Under the pieces are notes generated by a model. The model was given only the letters and a program-made list of their open reading frames with translations. It did not search any database and was not told the origin of the DNA. A stretch of DNA of 64,000 bases, taken from the NCBI RefSeq assembly GCF_000699445.3, contig NC_067196.1, forward strand, positions 89,010,364-89,074,363, read 5' to 3'. Source of the DNA: Schistosoma haematobium (lineage: Eukaryota > Platyhelminthes > Trematoda > Strigeidida > Schistosomatidae). Position 1 is the first letter of the stretch, and each line of letters begins with the position of its first letter. Positions 48,826 to 60,519 of the stretch are shown here, one piece after another. Position numbers and translations under genes: made by a program.

Positions 48826-51230
48826 ATGAGAAGCCGAAAAGGGACTACAACTTATGTTAGACCCTGGCGAAAAGGACATAAAAATTGTAAATTTTCGGGT
48901 TGTAAGGCTTCGACGGAGAATGATGCCGAAACCGCTATTGGTGCAGCACGAATTCATTTAAATAGGCTTCGTATATGTTACACTAATGCCCAAAGCTTGC
49001 TCAATAAGCGGTCGGTAATAGGTGTACAGATTGACTCTACCAAGCCAGATGTAATCTTAGTCACAGGAACTTGGCTGACACAGCCTATAGATATTATGGA
49101 ACTTGATTTTGATGGTTTTATGTTGGTAAGAGCCGGCGAAATTCAGAAGCGCAATGGAGGGGGAGTAGCTCTATTCATTAGGAATACTATCGCATTTGCC
49201 ATTATCGACAGTGTATCCCATGAGAGTAAGACGTGTGGATTAGTTAGTTGCCGCTTGAAATGCAAGGGACAAGAGCTGCTGATTGGTTCGGTCTATCGTA
49301 GTCCAACCTGTGAGGTGAATGGGGTCCTGCTAAGCAGTCTCAATACTTGGTCACAAAGTGGTCGGTGTCTAATCCTAAGAGACTTTAATGCACCTACGGT
49401 AGACTGAATAAATCTGAGGACTGAGTTGTCAAAAAATTCTTTCGAGCAGGACCTAGTTGATGCGGTTATCACATGTTCCCTGGTAAAACATGTGAAGCAA
49501 GAGATTAGGTACGACCCGGACTCTGAATCACCCTTACTAGATCTTATGTTGACCGATCATGCGGATGACATCACGAACCTAGATTACATGCCACACCTAG
49601 GTAAAAGTGATCATGCAGTTCTAACCTTTGACCTAACCTTTGAGCACGCGTTAGCTTAATCCAGACCTAACGTCTGGAAAGCAAATATACAAGACATTAT
49701 ACACTCAGCATCGTCAATATATTGGACAATAGAGCCAGTTTCCCCCAATTGAAACAGCTTGGGATGTATTTCGAAGGTTATACTAAAACGTTGCTGCACC
49801 CCACACCCTCTGGACTGCACCAATGGGTCCAAGAAACTCTACACCATAATCCAGTAGGGAGGTCCGCACCCTTCTCCGCAAGAGGAGAAGAATGTGGGAT
49901 GGATTCAGGTTACTGGGACTGAGAATGTCGAAATACCTGTACCTCTACACTCCGTAAGTCTAGAAGGTTGTACAAATAAAAAAAATTGTTAAGGAATTTA
50001 TAGAATGCCCTAAACGTCTGTATTCGTATATAAACCAGAAGAAAAAAGAAGGAAAAGTATTCCAACACTATGAGGAGACAGTTATGCTTCATAATCAGTG
50101 GAGGACGACTTTGGTAAGGTTCACGTATTCTCAAACTACTTTAGCAATGTATATACCATGGAAACGCCCTTCTCGTCAGTTCATACAAATCCCCCCCCCA
50201 CACACACTGGACAACGTAACTATTAAAGAACTCAATTTCTTTGGTCTGCTAAGTATGCTTGACATAGGCGAATCCACAGGACCCTATGAACTGCATCCTA
50301 GGTTACTAAATGAATTACATAACCTCGTTATGAACCCTTTGAATACATGCTTTAATCCATCCGTAACCCAGGGGCGTTTACCAAAAGACTGGAAGAGCGC
50401 CATAGTAAGTCCTCTCTTCAAAACAGGTATGAAACATAAACCTGAGAACTACCGACCCGTTAGCCTAACTATCGTGGTCGTTAAAATTTTGGAAAAATTT
50501 ATTCGTAAGGAGCTGTTTAAGTACCTTGGTGAAAATCGGATCCTTTCGGATAAGCAGCATGGTTTTAGAATAGATTATTCCCGTCAAAGCTGGTGCGCTC
50601 TCAAAAACCTATAGACGTAGCCTACATTGACTCCAGCAAACCTTTTGACAAAGTCCCGCACAACCGGCCGTTATGTAAGCTAAGAAATGTCGGTGTTGGA
50701 AGCAATCTATTGATGTGGATTGCAGACTTCCTAGTTGGGCTCTAACCAAGAGTACGGGTAAACTCAAAGTTATCTAGCTGAGAAACTGTGCTTAGCGGAG
50801 TGCATCAGGGTATAGTTTTGGGACCAGTGTTAGTCCTCTTGTTTGTAAGTGACCTTCATCGTCCGTTATCATCATCGGTCTTGCTATATGCTGACAATTT
50901 CAAGATATGGAGAGCGATACGACGTAAGGGTGATAGCTTAGACCCGAATAATCTCGAACTTGGCAGATGCCGATAAGTACTCCCAAGTGTATTGTGATGC
51001 ATATCGGTCATCAAAGTACAGGTACATATATGGTGAACAACACTGAACTACCTGTTGTTCAGACACACTACGACTTGGGAGTCATCGTTAGCCAAGAATT
51101 AAAAACCACTGCACGCTACCACCAAAGGTTTTAGAACCTTATGGTCAGTACGTATGGCCTTTAGTTATGTCGACGCCGGAACTTTTTTGACTTTGTACAA
51201 ACTGATGATGTTGTTCAGAAGAACAATGAA
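48826..51230 (+). pseudogene. CR1-like ORF2 remnant, second family member
   Basis: Endonuclease pieces: ICYTNAQSLLNKRSV near 48970, VALFIRN, SVYRSPTCE and LRDFNAPTVD near 49375, then SDHAVLTFDL at about 49608. Reverse transcriptase pieces: HGFRIDYSR, GVHQGIVLGPVL at about 50797 and LLYADNFKIWR at about 50882, where the second catalytic Asp is Asn. A thumb segment with VMHIGHQSTG lies near 50993. It is closest to the CR1-like ORF2 at 36200-38830, with which it shares the KIWR context. It has many frameshifts and lacks a clear ORF1. It lies just upstream of the known exons of the basigin-like gene, on the opposite strand. Confidence 0.85.
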
Positions 51231-51840
51231 AGCTCCACAACCAACCATGCAGCTCAGAGAACAAAACCAAATCAAAATCATCCACCTGAGCTACAAATCT
51301 TCTCCACCATCTCAATATCTTAGATCCCCCACATTTCTAACTTTCGATTTCACTGAGTTGGTATACTTCGACTATAAGAGGGTTACGTGTAAAGGCGTTA
51401 TCAAGCTCTGAATACCTGTGGCATCTTCAATAACACTATTCATATTCTTATGTACACGAATCTACCCCCTTATTCTACATCATATTACGTATTAGCCTAA
51501 CTGAGTAACCTATTAAAGCAAACCCCGTAACGTTTGTGGTATTTTGATCTCACATGTAAACTGGCTTGTATTCTGTGATAAATTGTTATATGACATAAAT
51601 TACCATTAATAATGAGTTTGTAGGTACCAATGTCAAGGTTGGATTTGATAGTTTCAAGTAAATTGATCATTGGGTAGAAAGTCAATAAAAAAACTTTTTT
51701 GCTATATCCCACCGAGTAGAATTTCATTTCTGACTATTAGCGACTTACTGTAAGCCACTTCTTCACGGTAAATAAATAAACGAATTAAATTAACACACAT
51801 TCATTTCAGTAATTATAATTATGAGTCAGTTGATTCAATT
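51231..51840. other. Spacer between retroelement remnants
   Basis: No coding or repeat signal recognised. Confidence 0.4.
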
Positions 51841-53115
51841 GACATCGAAGCAGAACAAACAGACCTTCCTATAAATGTCACTCCAACAACAACCGAAGAA
51901 ATCAACATAGACATCAGACAAATCAAGAGTGCGGAAGCAGTAGGACCCGACAACAAACCAGCCAAAGCACTAAAGTCACACATAGAAGCAACTGCAAGTA
52001 TGCTTCACGTTCTATTCGAGAAGATTGGGGGGAAGAACAAGAGCCGATGGATTAGGAAGAAGGATACCTCATCAAGATACCAAAGACAGGAGGTCTAGGC
52101 AAATGTGAGAACTACCTAGACATCACACTACTATCGGTATCAGGAAAGATTTTCTACAGAGTGTTGCTGAACCGGATGAAAGACACAGTAGACGCCCAAC
52201 TTCGAGATCAACAGGCTGAATTTTGAAAGGATAAGTCGTGTACAGACCAAATGGCGACACCACGGAACGTCGTTGAACAATCAATTGAATGCAACTCATC
52301 ACCATACGTCAACTTCCTAGACTATGAAAATACAATGGACAGGCTGCATGCAACTAGAAGATTTGGATATCACAGATGACCAAACTCTTCTATCCTATAC
52401 ACACCAACGAATGCAAGTGAAGACAGCCAATTTAACAACAACCCCTGTAGCAGTAGGCCTCAACATTCACAAGAGAAATACTAAGATCCTCAAATGCAAT
52501 ACAGAAAACACCAATCCAATCACACTTGATGGAGGAGCTCTGGAAGGGGAAACTTTGACGTACCTGCCTGAACAGCATCGTCGATGAACAAGGCGGATCC
52601 GATGCAGACGTAAAGGTGGGGATTGGCAAAACAAGTGCCGCATTCCTACAACCGAAGAACATATGGAAATCAAAACAACTGTAAACTAACAGCAAAGTCA
52701 GAATCTTCCATACGAACGTCAAGACAGTTCTACTGTAGAGAACTACTAGGACCATCAACAAAAGGTACACGTTTTTATAAACATTTGTCCACGTAAGATT
52801 CTCAGTCAGCAACAACCACTGTGGGAGAGAACAATCTAGCTTCGAGTTGAGGAGGAAATTAGGAAAAGACGATAGAAATGGATAGGATATACATTACGGA
52901 AATCACCAAATCGCACCACGAGGTAAGCTTTAACTTGGAATCGTGAAGGGAAACGGAAAAGATGAAGGCCAAAGAACACACTAATTTGGGACCTAGAAGC
53001 AGACATGAAAAGTATGAATAGCAACTGGAAAGGATTGTCCAGGACAGGGTGGGACAGAGAGTGCTGGTGGACGGCCTACGCTCCTCGACGAGGGGTAACA
53101 GGCGTAAATAATTAA
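51841..53115 (+). pseudogene. RTE fragment, copy 3 (internally deleted)
   Basis: Starts with DIEAEQTDLPINVTPTTTEE. The part around 52140-52215 is nearly identical to the other plus-strand copies. A deletion at about 52325 joins this to the region after the catalytic core, where the FADD motif reads ITDDQ. The C-terminal region and tail end GTAACAGGCGTAAATAATTAAG at about 53099. Multiple stops. Confidence 0.85.
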
Positions 53116-54470
53116 GCAAGCAATTTCCATTACTTACTATTACTCTAGCTAGACATAGCTGTATACTATGCATTTTTACTAGTAGTGCGTGCTGTGGCTT
53201 CATTCTTACTGACCAGATTTTTGTTAGGTGATTATCTTGTGATCAAACTTTGACAACCCCACTGATACCCAGATATTCCACGATCCAAGAACTCAAAGTT
53301 GTTGGTGCTTATATTCCTTTAAGTAGTATTGTCATTATGGTAAGTAAATCTTTTTAAAAATGATCATGGATGTCCAGTGCTTGACAACGCTGTTGACCCT
53401 AATGCCTTGATAACTGAAGATCCTAAAGCGAGTCACATCAGAAGTCAGGAATAAAAGAGTTCGAAAATATATTTGGGAGATGGTCGATGAGTAAAGAAAA
53501 TGTGATATTTAGGAGTATTTGAATTTTTATACAAATTAGGAATTCCCGAAATAATGCAATTTCAGTCAGCTAGAACTATGTGAGCATAAATGAACATTTT
53601 ATATTTGGAATTCGGAATCAGGCTCACATGGAGTACAAACGAATCATTAGTTCATACAAAAACCATAAGAATGTAAAACGATTTAACTTAATAGCTACAA
53701 TATCAACCTGACTGATAGGTTTCGACTAGTATTATGAACTAAACAACGTGAAATTGGTGACTACAAACTGACCAATCAGTATTAACATCTAAATTTTACA
53801 CAAATTCTGTTGTGCCTCAAACAACTAAGTGATAATTTCTAACTGTGATATTTGGGATAACATTATTTTCCAAAGCTAGAAATCACACTTTTTTTAAAAA
53901 AAAAAAACTCCAGTTAGAAAGAAACATCAATGAAGTGTTTCTGATAGTTACATTTAACCATTTAAGATCATTTAACTAAGTTCACTAGAACTGATGAACC
54001 GCCCGGGATTTTGTAACACATGAAACAAAATATTCACCATATTGTGTAAATAAAGTTATTTTGATCAACTTCATTGATCAATAATAAATGAACCAAAATT
54101 ATTGGATCCGTTACAAAATCATGGATGAAGAACGTCTCGTCTTGAAATCATACCATAAATTTAAATTAAAGCTTTGTAAAAGCTTTCTATGAACTTTCTT
54201 TATATGATTGAACCTTCATGTGACCATTAAATATCCCATTTATCAAAAAGTAAAGTCATACATTAAAATAGTAACTAAAAATTTTGAAAGTACCATGCAA
54301 GAAACTGCTAATCACGATGATTAATATATGTTGTTAAATAAGATTTAATGTGTTCTCTTATGATATCATCTTGATCTCAGTAATAGCATGAGTTGATTAA
54401 AAGTTGGAAGTTGAAAGATGAATAAGTAAGTAACAGAAGGGGTTTTATGGATATTATTGGTAATTTTAAT
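53116..54470. other. Gene-free AT-rich region
   Basis: No exon or repeat recognised. An A-run occurs at about 53893-53910. A signal-peptide exon of the basigin-like gene could lie here or beyond, but none can be supported. Confidence 0.4.
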
Positions 54471-54473
54471 AGT

Positions 54474-54850
54474 TGAGATCATGATTCAATTGAAGCTAGA
54501 CCACCGTGGAAAACCTGGAAGCACTGGACGGCCATTTTGTCCTATTTCGGGGATCCTCAGCAGTGCGCATCCTGGTCTGTTGTGAGATAATAACTCATTG
54601 AAGACAACAGTGAATGTGTCACTCAATTTCGTGGATTAGTTGAAGTCAGACATTAACACGAAAGGATGCCTGTTCAGTGGTCTAGAAATTAAGCGTTCGC
54701 ACGCAAGACCGATAGGTCCTGAGTTCGAATCTCACAAGGCGGAATCGTAGATGCACACTGCTGAGGAGTCCCACAATGGGACGAAACGATCGTCTAGTGC
54801 TTCCAGAGTTCTCATAATGGTTTACCTTCAATTGACTCATGATCTCAACT
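54474..54850. mobile_element. Hammerhead/tRNA-like SINE, copy B (two inverted arms)
   Basis: Termini GAGATCATGATTCAATTGAA and TTCAATTGACTCATGATCTC are inverted. The right arm has a tRNA-like stretch with B-box-like GAGTTCGAATCTC near 54721 followed by a well-formed hammerhead. The left arm carries a decayed hammerhead at 54521-54566 on the minus strand, where the GAAA core is altered. Structure and motifs match the schistosome Sm-alpha type of SINE. Confidence 0.85.
54755..54800 (+). ncRNA. Hammerhead ribozyme, type I, in SINE copy B
   Basis: Stem I CACTG pairs with TAGTG (one G-U). The core CTGAGGA is intact; stem II GTCCC pairs with GGGAC around loop ACAAT; GAAA follows; stem III ACGA pairs with TCGT. 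Cleavage is predicted after GTC, at 54794. Stem III has no loop bases of its own, as in other short-stem-III schistosome hammerheads, so action as a dimer is likely. Confidence 0.85.
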
Positions 54851-56092
54851 ATTAGAATAAGTAATTCTTAGAGAACATTCAATATTTTACTCAATAGTTT
54901 AGTTAAACTTATTGATTTTTCTTTACGTATGAATTAAACCTCTCCGTTTTCTCATACTGAGTTTCTTTAAAGTAGATATTAGATTTGAATTACAAAAAAA
55001 TAATAAACAGTCTATAAAAACAAATAACATGATTAAAGAGAGAAGCATAAAAATGTATCCGTTGTGTTAGTCTATAAGTGACAATTTATGCAAATCATGT
55101 ATGTTAATATTGTAGTAAGAATCACCACTTGTATTATTCAATTAATTCTAGATTCAAGGTGAACTTGACTACAAAAACTTGTGGTCTTATCACAGTATGC
55201 TCAGACCATTTTCGACTAGGTCATAATTTAACTAACCAATGAAAATGACATAAATTATAGTCTATCTATAAGACACTATTAAGGTCTTGCTGTTGTTGTA
55301 TACCTTGACAAATAACCAAGGTTGATATGTCTGTAGGTAATGGTTGGTGTATACACACTACAAAATATTATATGTATGCACACATATATATAGGTCTGAG
55401 TCTCAAGACAATAATAAAACCCTAACATATATGTAGTGTTTATGAGCATGTGTATGTGTGTGTATGTATGCGTGTGAGCGAGTAAAGGGACGAGAGTAGT
55501 GATTCCACCCTAGTTACTTTAATATATTGTGCTATATTCTATGCCGTGACTACAATTACAAGAAATCATTAATTTTTACGACTTATGAGCTCTGTTAGTT
55601 TGTAAAAAACAACGTGGGCGGCACATAGTGTATATTTCGCTAGACTATTTCTTCAGCTATTTGAATTAAATAAAAGACCAGAGTAAATAACGATGATATT
55701 TAGCCTTATTTTTTTTTTACTTCAACATCGTTAGCTTATTTCAGTATACCTTTTAAATGGATTATCCTTTATGTGCTGGGATATATATGTGTGATGGAAC
55801 TTTGTTTTTTGCCCCTAAAAAAACTTTAATCATCACATATATATATGTATATGGTTGTGGGTCCCTTTCTTGTCCATGGTACAGCAGTTGAAGCTCACTG
55901 CTTTAGTGTGCATCCTCTTTACATCACATGACTAGAAAGTGCACTCACTTCCATCTCAGTATAGAACAGCATACAGAAATGGGAAAACATTTGTTGATTA
56001 CAAAAACAATCTCGTAAGTTCTGTCTTGTAGATTTCATGAATTTATACATGTTTTCTTGTTGAAATTATCATCAATAAACAAGTATCATTTT
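54851..56092. other. Gene-free region with simple repeats
   Basis: AT-rich with TGTA/TG tracts near 55370-55480 and short AT runs near 55780 and 55840. No exon recognised. Confidence 0.4.
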
Positions 56093-56206
56093 ATTATCAG
56101 AATGGGTTTTGTGGAGATTTTAAAAATTTCACTGGTTGAAATCATGAGTCAATTGAAGCTAGACCAGTGAAATTTCTAAAATCTCCACAAAGCCCATTCT
56201 GATAAT
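56093..56206. repeat. 44-bp inverted repeat (long hairpin)
   Basis: Arms 56093-56136 and 56163-56206 match at 42 of 44 positions, and both differences would be G-U pairs in RNA. The 26-base loop is the SINE terminal sequence (TGAAATCATGAGTCAATTGA then AGCTAG). Confidence 0.9.
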
Positions 56207-56364
56207 AATCACCTGCTCACTTGTGACTGACTTCAGGAGATACTCATGGAGTTCTACTGAGAAGTCGTTACCAGTGGAGTTCAATCAGGTCTGTTGTGAG
56301 ATATCAACTCACTGAAGACAATGATGTACGGTGGCGCAACTTCGTGGATTGGTTGAAGTTAGAT

Positions 56365-56441
56365 GCCGCCTCAGTGGTCTAGTTGGTTAAGCGCCTGGTG
56401 CGAGACTGGTCGGCCCTGGGTTCGAATCTCGCGGGGTGCGG
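56365..56441 (+). promoter_or_regulatory. tRNA-like internal pol III promoter of SINE copy C
   Basis: TGGTCTAGTTGG fits an A box and GGTTCGAATCT a B box about 40 bases later. The acceptor and T stems are incomplete, so it is a promoter relic of a tRNA and not a functional tRNA gene. Confidence 0.65.
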
Positions 56442-56453
56442 GATCATGGATGC

Positions 56454-56499
56454 GCACTGCTGAGGAGTCCCATACTAGGACGAAATGGCCGTCCAGTGC
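56454..56499 (+). ncRNA. Hammerhead ribozyme, type I, in SINE copy C
   Basis: Stem I GCACTG (56454-56459) pairs perfectly with CAGTGC (56494-56499). The core CTGAGGA is at 56460-56466. Stem II GTCC/GGAC closes loop CATACTA. GAA plus A15.1 follow at 56482-56485. Stem III ATGG/CCGT pairs with one G-U. Predicted cleavage is after GTC, at 56493. All catalytic bases expected of a type I schistosome hammerhead are present. Confidence 0.9.
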
Positions 56500-56967
56500 T
56501 TCCAGGTTTTCCATGGTGGTCTAGATTCAATTGACTCAACCAGTGAAATATCATTTTATTATTTTAATAATAATATTGTTATCGTTAGATATTATCATTT
56601 AGTGTGTATTTCCTGGAAGTAGTAACCAAATAACATTTAGACACCCTGATTATAACTCTAATGAATTGAATAACATACATTCAAATAATGTCTGATACAC
56701 TATACATTATCAATTTCTAGATAACAGTTGATACTTCATTTGACTAAGTGTTTGAAAGTATTCCATCCCCTATTTAGAAACCAATTTGTATTAATGATAA
56801 TATTTTGTTTTTTTTTAAAAAATAATTGGACGTTTTTAAAGAGAGCCAACTGTTGGTCAAGTGTTCGTTTACTTCATTTGAAATCAGTAAACTCCTAAAA
56901 AAATTGATTCGTATTCATCTGATTAATTGTAGATTAAAAGAAATACATAAGTTATTATACATTTTCA

Positions 56968-57240
56968 CAGATTGAAATCATGAGTCAGATGAAGCTAGAT
57001 CACCATGGAAAACCTGGAAGCACCGGACAGCCGTTTCGTCCTAGTATGGGACTCCTCAACAGTGCTCATCCATGATCACGCACCCCGCGGGATCCGAACC
57101 CAGGACCTACTGGCTTCGCGCGCAAGCACTTAACCATTGGACCACTGAGCCGGCATCCAACGGTGTTAATGTCTAACTTCAACCAATCCACAAAGTTGCG
57201 CCACTTATGATTCGTAACAATTTCTTTGTTTTGATTATCT
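56968..57240 (-). mobile_element. Hammerhead/tRNA-like SINE, copy D (single arm)
   Basis: On the minus strand a tRNA-like stretch (57154-57084: TGGTCCAATGGTTAAG, GGGTTCGGATCCC) precedes a hammerhead at 57065-57020. The core reads TTGAGGA in place of CTGAGGA, so C3 is lost and activity should be weak. Stems I to III otherwise pair, with G-U substitutions. Confidence 0.82.
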
Positions 57241-57524
57241 GCTGATATCCATTTGTCTACCTTATCTCCAAAGTGGATGCTAAATTGTAACATATAAGAG
57301 AGAGAGAGTTAGTGTCATAAATTATCGTCTACTTACAGGTTATTCTATATACGTATAAGCCACATCTATTGTATGCAGATTAATCATGTTATTGATAGGT
57401 GAATAGCGCAGAACACAAGTTCGTGACCAATTGACCAAAAGTTTAGAACTTGAAAAAGCTTGAACCAGATTGCCAGATGAAACGTTATATTTACTTCATA
57501 TTCATTTTCGTTATATGGTTGTGG

Positions 57525-57650
57525 AGATTAATAAGTTATTGATTGAGATCTTGAATCGTTTGATGTTAAACCACCATTGAAAACCTGGAAGCATTGGATG
57601 GCCGTTTTGTTCTATTGTGAGATTCCTCTGCAGTGCGCATCCACGATCCA
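57525..57650 (-). mobile_element. Hammerhead SINE, copy E (truncated arm)
   Basis: Terminus ATCTTGAATCGTTTGATGTT, then the hammerhead region with GGAAGCATTGGATGGCCG, ending after CAGTGCGCATCCACGATCC. The core and GAAA are altered, and no tRNA-like part remains. Confidence 0.7.
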
Positions 57651-57756
57651 TATTCATTCGCTGAAAGTTTACAAATACATTCTTCCTTTTTAATTTCTCA
57701 CATTAACTCGGAACCCAAATACTGTGAAACTATTCGATCAAATTTAGACGAATGTT

Positions 57757-57759
<3 letters not shown>

Positions 57760-57805
<46 letters not shown>
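57760..57805. repeat. TA microsatellite
   Basis: About 22 uninterrupted TA units directly left of the RTE insertion. Confidence 0.95.
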
Positions 57806-57814
57806 TAGTGATGT

Positions 57815-58080
57815 GTAGCCTCTGGAAGTGGATAGGATGCACATTGAGGAAGGCAATGAACGGCGTCACAAGGTAAGTCCTCACATGGAATCCTGAAGGC
57901 CAAAGGAAAAGAGGAAGACCAATGACCACATTACTGCAATAAATGGAGACAGACATGAGAAAAAATGAACAAAAATTGAATAGAACTGGAAAGGAAGGCG
58001 CAGGAAAGAGTGGGTTAGAGGATGCTAGTCGGCGGCCTATGCTCAATTAAGAGTAACAGGCGTAAGTAAGTAAGTAAGTA
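57815..58080 (+). mobile_element. 5'-truncated RTE insertion with target duplication
   Basis: Encodes only the RTE C-terminus (GGAAGTGGATAGGATGCACA through AGGAAGGCGCAGGAAAGAG) and 3' end, GAGTAACAGGCGTAAGTAAG, extended into GTAA repeats. The 8-bp direct repeat AGTGATGT flanks it at 57807-57814 and 58081-58088, showing a single target-primed insertion. Confidence 0.88.
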
Positions 58081-58589
58081 AGTGATGTATAATGTAACCT
58101 GAAAGTGTAAATTCTGGAAAAATTAACGTTTATTTTATAGCATAGTTAGTTGTATTATGCAATAAAAAAGAGTTGATATTATTCAGAGAATTGACATTAA
58201 ATAATAACTAAGGGTTTGAATAACATAATTTCAAACTTTGATCCGATCAAATAAAACTGTAATAATTAGAGTAGAATTAGAACCAAATAGTGTATTACAT
58301 TAAATAAACTAGAAAAAATTATTATTATTATATAGTGTAAAGATGAGGAACTCACAATTGTGACAGAGACTTTTCGATTCTTTTCGTAAGGAATTCAAAC
58401 CTTATGAATAACACTAAATAGGAATCCCTTTATATTAAGTCTTAAAACGTCTAGTATGATAATAGTAAGTCAGTTTTTTCTTTTACTATTATAGAGTTAA
58501 AAATGGTAATGTTAAGTGTTATAAATGGTCAAATTTCTTTTGATCGATTATGTATAACAGGTGAATCGATAGTATTCCTAAATTATTTA

Positions 58590-59375
58590 CTGTTAATCTC
58601 AGTAGAGCATAGGTTATCGACCAGCATTCTTCAACCCACTCTATCATGGTCATTCCTTTCTAGTTCTATCTAATTGTTATTCATTCTTTTCATGTCTGTC
58701 TCCATTTGTCGGTGTAATTTGTACTTTGGTTTTCCTGCTTCCCTTTTCACCTTGAGTATTCCAGGTAAGGGCTTGCAATGTAACGCAGTTCGGTGCTTTC
58801 CTCAATGTGTGTCCTATCTACTTCCAGCGCTTCTTCTTGATTTTTTCGTCCTCTGAAATCTGGTTTGTTCTTTCCCAGAGTAGGTTGCTGGTAACAGTGT
58901 CTAACAAACGGATCCGAAGTATTTTGAATAGACAACTGTTAATAAACACTTATATCATCTGGATGATGGCTTTCGTAGTTCTCCAAGTTACCGCCTCATA
59001 CAGTAGAACTGTCTTGACATTTGTGTTGAAAATTCTGACCTTACTGTTGGTTGACAGACAGTTGTTTTGAGTTCTAGATATTCTTCAGTTGTAGATATGA
59101 TTCTCTTGCTTTGCCAATCGACGCCTTCACATGTGCATTAGATCCACCATGTTCATCAATGATGCTGCCCAGATATGTAAAGGTTTTTACATTCTCGAAA
59201 GCTTCTCAGTCATTTGTAATTCAATTGGTGCATTTTGTGTTGTATCGAAGAATTTTGCTTTTTCCGTTTGTGTATATTGAAACCTACTGCTGCACTGCTC
59301 GTCTTCTCCTACATTTGTTTGCGCGTATACGATAAAAAAGCCAGATCATCTGCCAAGTCTAGATCGTCCTAAATT
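58590..59375 (-). pseudogene. RTE fragment (reverse transcriptase C-terminal half)
   Basis: On the minus strand it matches the 15500-16300 part of the reference RTE: the region of the LADDL-like motif near 59360, the SIINEHGGSN segment near 59160, and the C-terminal RRWK equivalent near 58825. Several frameshifts. Its tail at about 58590 is worn and lacks clear GTAA repeats. Confidence 0.82.
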
Positions 59376-59734
59376 ATTAGACCTAACTAATTAATTCACA
59401 AATGAACATTAACCTGGTGACACTATATATTACGGATGAATTAATTAAATGACATTTATAATATAGTTTCTGATTTAAAATAATTAAATTATAAAAAGAA
59501 TTTTTTTTTCTTTTTATCCCTCCATTTTATTGAAGATTTTTCAAAGAGACAAATCACTGAGAAAGTGTTACTAATGAACAAATAAAATTCTATTGAATAT
59601 AGTCTATGAATGATCTATGAATTCTTTATCATGTATCTGAGTTAATAAGATTGATGTATGTAAATGATCAATCAATATTATTTTCCAGATTCAATCTTGA
59701 TGAATACTATTAACATAGACTGATGTTACTTAGT

Positions 59735-59930
59735 AGATCAGAAGGGGCTTTTTGTGGAGATTTTAGAAATTTCACTGATTGAAATCATGAGTCAATTTGA
59801 AGCTAGATCACCATGGGAAACCTGGAAGCACTGGAGGAGCACTGAGGAGTCCCATACTAGGACGAAATGGCCGTCCAGTGCTTCTAGTTTTTCCATGGTG
59901 GTCTAGCTTCAATTGACTCATGATTTCATT
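59735..59930 (+). mobile_element. Hammerhead SINE, copy F (collapsed: two termini and the ribozyme)
   Basis: Left terminus ATCATGAGTCAATTTGAAGC and right terminus GCTTCAATTGACTCATGATT enclose only the hammerhead (about 59836-59881): CTGAGGA, GTCC/GGAC, GAAA, TGG/CCG and GTC are intact. Stem I is damaged, because a deletion fused the left arm to the core. The tRNA-like part is absent. Confidence 0.8.
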
Positions 59931-60519
59931 TAGTAAATTATTGAAATATTATAAATATAATTCTCTTCATTAGATAGAAGAAAATAAGAATAAACACTTG
60001 AACAGAACAATATGAATTGAAATTATTTCATTAGATCCTTATCAGCTGATTACAATCTCTTATGTTTCAATAAACAAAATTACACTTACAAAACGGAACG
60101 AATTGGTTAAATGTGAATATATGTGTTATCATTGATGAAGTGAAGATTTTGATTAAGTTGATAAGATTGAAAAAATATTACAAATAAGTACAATGTTCAA
60201 GGAAAAACTGTACACACTAAGATATTTGTCACAGATCACGTAGCTAAAAATGTCTGTTAATTACATAACAAAGTACTTGAATACAGGTATAATGGTAGTT
60301 TACAACATAATATGTGAGTTGAGATCATTCAGTCAGGAATAAGATTGTTAAAATAAAAGAATGATACCATCATTTGAGATAAGGAGTTGGAAGTCATTTT
60401 GTAATATAATGGAATAAAGTTGATTAATAAGACGGGATTGTGGTGATTGTTGGATTTCGTAATTAATGTTAGGGAAACAGAGAAATGTTTAATTTTGAAC
60501 ATGTCAATCGCTTTTCTCA
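59931..60519. other. Gene-free AT-rich region
   Basis: No coding, splice or repeat signal recognised. Confidence 0.4.

Larger units (their letters stand above)
56105..56545 (+). mobile_element. Hammerhead/tRNA-like SINE, copy C
   Basis: The left arm is reduced to its last bases plus the hairpin. The right arm is the best preserved in the window: A-box-like TGGTCTAGTTGG and B-box-like GGGTTCGAATCTC within 56365-56441, then an intact hammerhead and the terminus ending TTCAATTGACTCA. The tRNA-like part has the spacing of a pol III promoter but a weak cloverleaf. Confidence 0.88.

Noticed and set aside
56365..56441. Functional tRNA gene
   Set aside because: A and B boxes are good, but the acceptor and T stems do not close properly and the block recurs in every SINE copy, so it is a SINE promoter.
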